A DNA stretch of 8,141 bases from Acetobacteraceae bacterium (GTDB taxonomy: Bacteria > Pseudomonadota > Alphaproteobacteria > Acetobacterales > Acetobacteraceae). Where the stretch lies: positions 1-8,141 of the forward strand of contig JADGHI010000149.1 in the NCBI GenBank assembly GCA_019689515.1. The letters are read 5' to 3'. The translations under genes and the position numbers were made by a program. Numbering within the stretch: the stretch's first letter is position 1; every line of letters starts with the position of its first letter. Below, piece after piece: positions 6,021 through 8,141 of this stretch. A model generated the notes under the pieces. The model was not told the origin of the DNA, searched no databases, and saw nothing but the letters and a program-made list of their open reading frames with translations.

Positions 6021-6838
6021 CGGTGCCGGCCGGGGTCGGCGTAGAGGAAGGCCCCGATCGGCACGACGCGCTCGAGCAGCGCGACCATGACGAGCGGGAT
6101 GACGAGGCTCAGCACCGACACCGCCGCGAGGGTCGGCGCGAAGCCGGCCTCCAAGAAGGCGAGCACCGCCACCGTCACCGGCCGCTCGCCGGGGCTCGCC
6201 AGGAACAGCGAGAGGTTCACGTCGGTGAAGGAGTGCACGAAGGCGAAGGCCGCACCGGCGAAGACGCCGCCGCTGATCACGGGGAGAGTGACGCGGCGCA
6301 GCACTACGCGCGGCGGTGCGCCGAGGCTCGCCGCGGCGGCCTCCAGCTGCGGCGGCATGGCGCGCAGCGACACCGCGACGGTGCGCACGCTGAAGGGCAG
6401 GCAGATCACCACATGCCCGATCAGCAGGCCCCAGAACCCGACCAGCGCGCCGAGGCCGAGCGCGTGCAGGAATTGCAGCAGCGCGATCCCCGTGACGAGA
6501 GTCGGCAGCACCAGCGGGCCCGCGACCAGCGCCTCCACCAGCATCTTGCCGCGGAACCGCCGGCGCACCAGGGCGAAGGCCAGCGGCGTCCCGATCGCCG
6601 TGCTGAGCAGCGCGGTCAGCGCGGCGAGCTTCAGGCTGAACGCCATCGGCTCCCACCAGCGCGCGGAGAGGGCCTCGCTCCACCAGCGGAGCGAAAAGCC
6701 CTCCGGCGGGAAGGTGGAGCGCGCACTGCCGTTGAACGACGCCGCGACGGTGATGAGGATGGGCCCCAGGAGGAAGACGAGCACCGCCGCGACGGCGGCG
6801 CGCAGCGCAATCCAGGGGCGGTCCGCGCCGTCCCTCAT
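6017..6838 (-). CDS. ABC transporter permease, PotC-like (spermidine/putrescine family)
   Basis: A 273-residue inner-membrane protein. Hydrophobic segments lie near 12-32, 66-92, 101-124, 129-152, 191-208 and 236-256, giving the usual six-helix topology. The cytoplasmic EAA loop that docks with the ATPase is present (LEAAAASLGAPPRVV from about 165, closing with RRVTLP at 181-186). The segment after it, FVHSFTDVNLSLFL, resembles the F..S.D.. motif of PotC/PotI and related Fe3+/2-aminoethylphosphonate permeases. The ATG at 6838 overlaps the stop of the upstream permease (ATGA), so the two are translationally coupled and should form a heterodimeric channel. The protein looks intact. The substrate is uncertain: this subfamily carries polyamines, opines, phosphonates or organic acids. 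Confidence 0.9.
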   Translation of the reverse strand: MRDGADRPWIALRAAVAAVLVFLLGPILITVAASFNGSARSTFPPEGFSLRWWSEALSARWWEPMAFSLKLAALTALLSTAIGTPLAFALVRRRFRGKMLVEALVAGPLVLPTLVTGIALLQFLHALGLGALVGFWGLLIGHVVICLPFSVRTVAVSLRAMPPQLEAAAASLGAPPRVVLRRVTLPVISGGVFAGAAFAFVHSFTDVNLSLFLASPGERPVTVAVLAFLEAGFAPTLAAVSVLSLVIPLVMVALLERVVPIGAFLYADPGRHR

Positions 6839-7683
6839 GGCGCAGCCACCACGGTCCGGCGCGCCGGGCCGCCCAGCAGCGCCGCGATCAGCAGCAGCGC
6901 CAGCGCGCTCGCCAGCAGGATGACGCCCATCGCCGAGCCGAGGCCCCAGTCGAGCAGCGCGAGCATGAAGTTGCGGATCATCGTCGCCATGGTCTCGGTC
7001 CCCGGGCCGCCGAGGATCGCCGGCGTCGCATAGGCGCCGATCGAGATGGCGAAGGCGAGGGCGAAGCCGGCCGCCACGCCAGGCAGGGTCAGCGGCAGCG
7101 TCACGCGCCAGAAGGTACGCGCGCGCGAGGCACCGAGGCTCATCGCCGCGCGCTCCAGCGCCGGATCCATGGCGTTGAGCGCAGTCATGATCGAGAGCAC
7201 GCCATAGGGCAGCAGCGCGTGCGTGAGGCCGATGACGATCGCCGGGGTGGAGGGCAGGAAGCGCAACGGCTGCTCGACGAGGCCTGCCCAGAGCAGCAGC
7301 GAGTTCAGCGCCCCGTCTTGGTTCAGGATGACGTGCCAGCCATAGCTGCGCACGATCGCGCTCCCCAGCAACGGCGCCAGCGAGAGCGCGATCAGCGCGC
7401 CCTTCCAGCGCGAGCGCGTGCGCACCAGGAAATAGGCCAGCGGGTAGGCGAGCACCACCACCAGCAGACCGACGCAGAACCCGACGACGAAGGTCCGCAG
7501 GACCACGCCGCGATAGAGGGCGCTGCCCAGGATGATGCGGAAATTGTCGAGCGTCGGCTGGTCCTGCGGGACCGTGCCCTCGGCGATCAGCACGCTCGCC
7601 GAGAACAGATAGGCCATCGGCGCGACAAAGCAGAGCAGCAGGAAGGCGCAGGGCAACGCAACCAGAAGAAACGAGCGAGGCAC
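6835..7683 (-). CDS. ABC transporter permease, PotB-like (spermidine/putrescine family)
   Basis: A 282-residue inner-membrane protein and the partner of the next permease. An N-terminal membrane segment (about 5-30) precedes a periplasmic stretch, then five more hydrophobic segments (about 60-86, 96-112, 146-168, 201-222, 248-275). The EAA loop is clear: ERAAMSLGAS from 177, ending with RVTLP at 193-197. The ISIGAYATPAILGG segment is typical of PotB/PotH-type permeases. The start is GTG at 7683, 6 bases after the TGA of the binding-protein remnant; GGGGG (about 7698-7694) on the minus strand is the best ribosome binding site, inside the end of that remnant. The close spacing shows it once followed an intact binding-protein gene in one operon. 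No ATPase gene is visible on either side within the window. Confidence 0.9.
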   Translation of the reverse strand: MPRSFLLVALPCAFLLLCFVAPMAYLFSASVLIAEGTVPQDQPTLDNFRIILGSALYRGVVLRTFVVGFCVGLLVVVLAYPLAYFLVRTRSRWKGALIALSLAPLLGSAIVRSYGWHVILNQDGALNSLLLWAGLVEQPLRFLPSTPAIVIGLTHALLPYGVLSIMTALNAMDPALERAAMSLGASRARTFWRVTLPLTLPGVAAGFALAFAISIGAYATPAILGGPGTETMATMIRNFMLALLDWGLGSAMGVILLASALALLLIAALLGGPARRTVVAAP

Positions 7684-7689
7684 TTCGCG

Positions 7690-7905
7690 TCAGGCCCCCA
7701 TGATCTCCTGCCACGTCAGCGTCCATTCGCGCCGTCGGCGGCCGATGGTCTCGCTCTCCGGGAACTCAAGCTGGTGCATCTGTTCTTCCGTCGTGACCTG
7801 AACTGAGGCGAATTCCGCCGGCCAGTCGGTGATGTCGGGCCGGCCCGGGCTCGACCTGTAGCCCAGGCTGAAGGCGCGCTGTACCTCCGGATCCAGTTGG
7901 TTGTC
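7690..7905 (-). pseudogene. C-terminal remnant of an ABC transporter substrate-binding protein
   Basis: On the minus strand a frame ending in TGA (7692-7690) encodes 71 residues that read as the end of a PotD-like extracellular binding protein: DNQLDPEVQRAFSLGYRSSP, then GRPDITDWPAEFASVQVTTE, and finally REWTLTWQEIMGA, an end shared by many such proteins. The frame is open back to a stop at 8025-8023 but has no ATG, GTG or TTG that could start it before the remnant; the only ATGs fall inside the C-terminal part (7779 and 7701). Family members are about 340-370 residues, so roughly four fifths is missing. Residues upstream of about 7905 look non-coding. The remnant directly precedes the permease genes, as expected for the binding protein of the same transporter. 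Most likely an internal or 5' deletion removed most of the gene. Confidence 0.75.
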
Positions 7906-8141
7906 ATGCCGGGTGGACTTCAGGCACCCGTGGCTCCGTCCTCCGCTCCCCGCGCGTGTGTTGCTATCGCACGCCGTGCTGGCTTTCCTCGCGCGAATGC
8001 TAGGGAGGCGCGGCGGCCGGGGTCAAACGAAGGCCTAGCGCCAACCGCCGATGGCGGCTTCACCGCGCCCTTCGCGCCCCCTCGCCCCCGTGGCAGCATG
8101 GCGGCGGCCCGCGATGACGGAAGGGCGAGCGGGCCACGGGG
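7906..8141. other. Gene-free leader region at the right edge
   Basis: No supported gene. On the minus strand it holds a promoter candidate (7997-8026), then a leader with a Shine-Dalgarno-like GGAGG (7944-7940) 12 bases before a GTG (7927), which opens only a 7-codon frame stopping at 7904. A 6-bp inverted repeat, GCTAGG (7999-8004) and CCTAGC (8034-8039), flanks the promoter's -35 side. A small hairpin CCGCC-GAT-GGCGG lies at 8045-8057. One minus-strand frame is open from the right edge to a TAG at 8037-8035 (34 residues, Arg/Gly/Ala-rich); it could be the tail of a gene outside the window but resembles no family I know. Confidence 0.4.
7997..8026 (-). promoter_or_regulatory. Candidate sigma70-type promoter reading toward the permeases
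   Basis: On the minus strand TTGACC (8026-8021) is followed after 18 bases by TAGCAT (8002-7997). This matches five of six -35 positions and four of six -10 positions of the consensus. It lies in otherwise very GC-rich sequence and about 70-80 bases upstream of the GGAGG/GTG at 7944-7925. It is placed to have driven the original binding-protein gene and now the remnant and both permeases. No experimental support can be read from the sequence. Confidence 0.45.

Noticed and set aside
6023..7033. Plus-strand open frames opposite the permeases (6023-7033, 6087-6923, 7219-7806)
   Set aside because: Very charged, low-complexity translations that mirror hydrophobic membrane-protein codons; no start signals or domains.
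6017..7726. A single 569-codon minus-strand frame covering both permeases, suggesting a fusion
   Set aside because: Its first half is in the wrong frame for the PotB-like permease. Only the part from the ATG at 6838 is real, and the two permeases are separate genes overlapping by four bases.
7716..7907. 63-codon minus-strand frame beginning with ATG at 7907
   Set aside because: It is out of frame with the binding-protein remnant occupying the same bases and has no ribosome binding site at proper spacing; its translation is Arg/Ser-rich.
1..8141. tRNA, rRNA, CRISPR arrays, insertion sequences, phage attachment sites
   Set aside because: None seen: no spaced direct repeats, no transposase-like translation, no cloverleaf or conserved rRNA segments.

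Overview
The window is very GC-rich and densely coded, with strong G/C preference at third codon positions. Orphan tripartite-tricarboxylate (TctC/Bug-type) periplasmic binding proteins are abundant: three start in 5 kb, all with twin-arginine-like signal peptides. This gene content and base composition suggest a high-GC alphaproteobacterium, most likely of the Acetobacteraceae/Rhodospirillales type (Roseomonas-like). A Burkholderiales-type betaproteobacterium is the main alternative. This assignment is inferred from style; no rRNA or other marker gene is present.

Layout. (1) 1-159, minus strand: the first 53 residues of a TctC-family binding protein that runs off the left edge. (2) 160-340: a divergent intergenic region. 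(3) 341-1651, plus: a class III PLP-dependent aminotransferase resembling glutamate-1-semialdehyde aminomutase. (4) 1652-1795: an intergenic region with a striking 17-bp-stem hairpin. (5) 1796-5810, plus: a tightly packed four-gene operon of TctC-family protein, metallo-beta-lactamase-fold lactonase-like hydrolase (ATGA overlap), second TctC-family protein, and PrpF-family isomerase/tautomerase. (6) 5811-6016: a leftover stretch with a strong ribosome binding site and a short, apparently frameshifted and truncated reading frame. (7) 6017-7683, minus: two overlapping ABC permease genes of the spermidine/putrescine (PotB/PotC) type. (8) 7690-7905, minus: the 71-residue C-terminal remnant of their substrate-binding protein, with no start codon. 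(9) About 7906-8141: a gene-free leader with a plausible sigma70-type promoter reading leftward into the remnant and permeases.

How the genes may work together. The plus-strand cluster looks like an uptake-and-catabolism unit for an organic acid: two periplasmic carboxylate-binding proteins, a possible lactone hydrolase and a double-bond isomerase for unsaturated carboxylates, with an aminotransferase just upstream. The substrate cannot be read from the sequence. The minus-strand ABC transporter is probably decayed: its binding protein is reduced to the C-terminal end, no ATPase gene is visible, and the far side of the permeases abuts another broken reading frame. Both ends of the permease pair therefore look like rearrangement or deletion scars.
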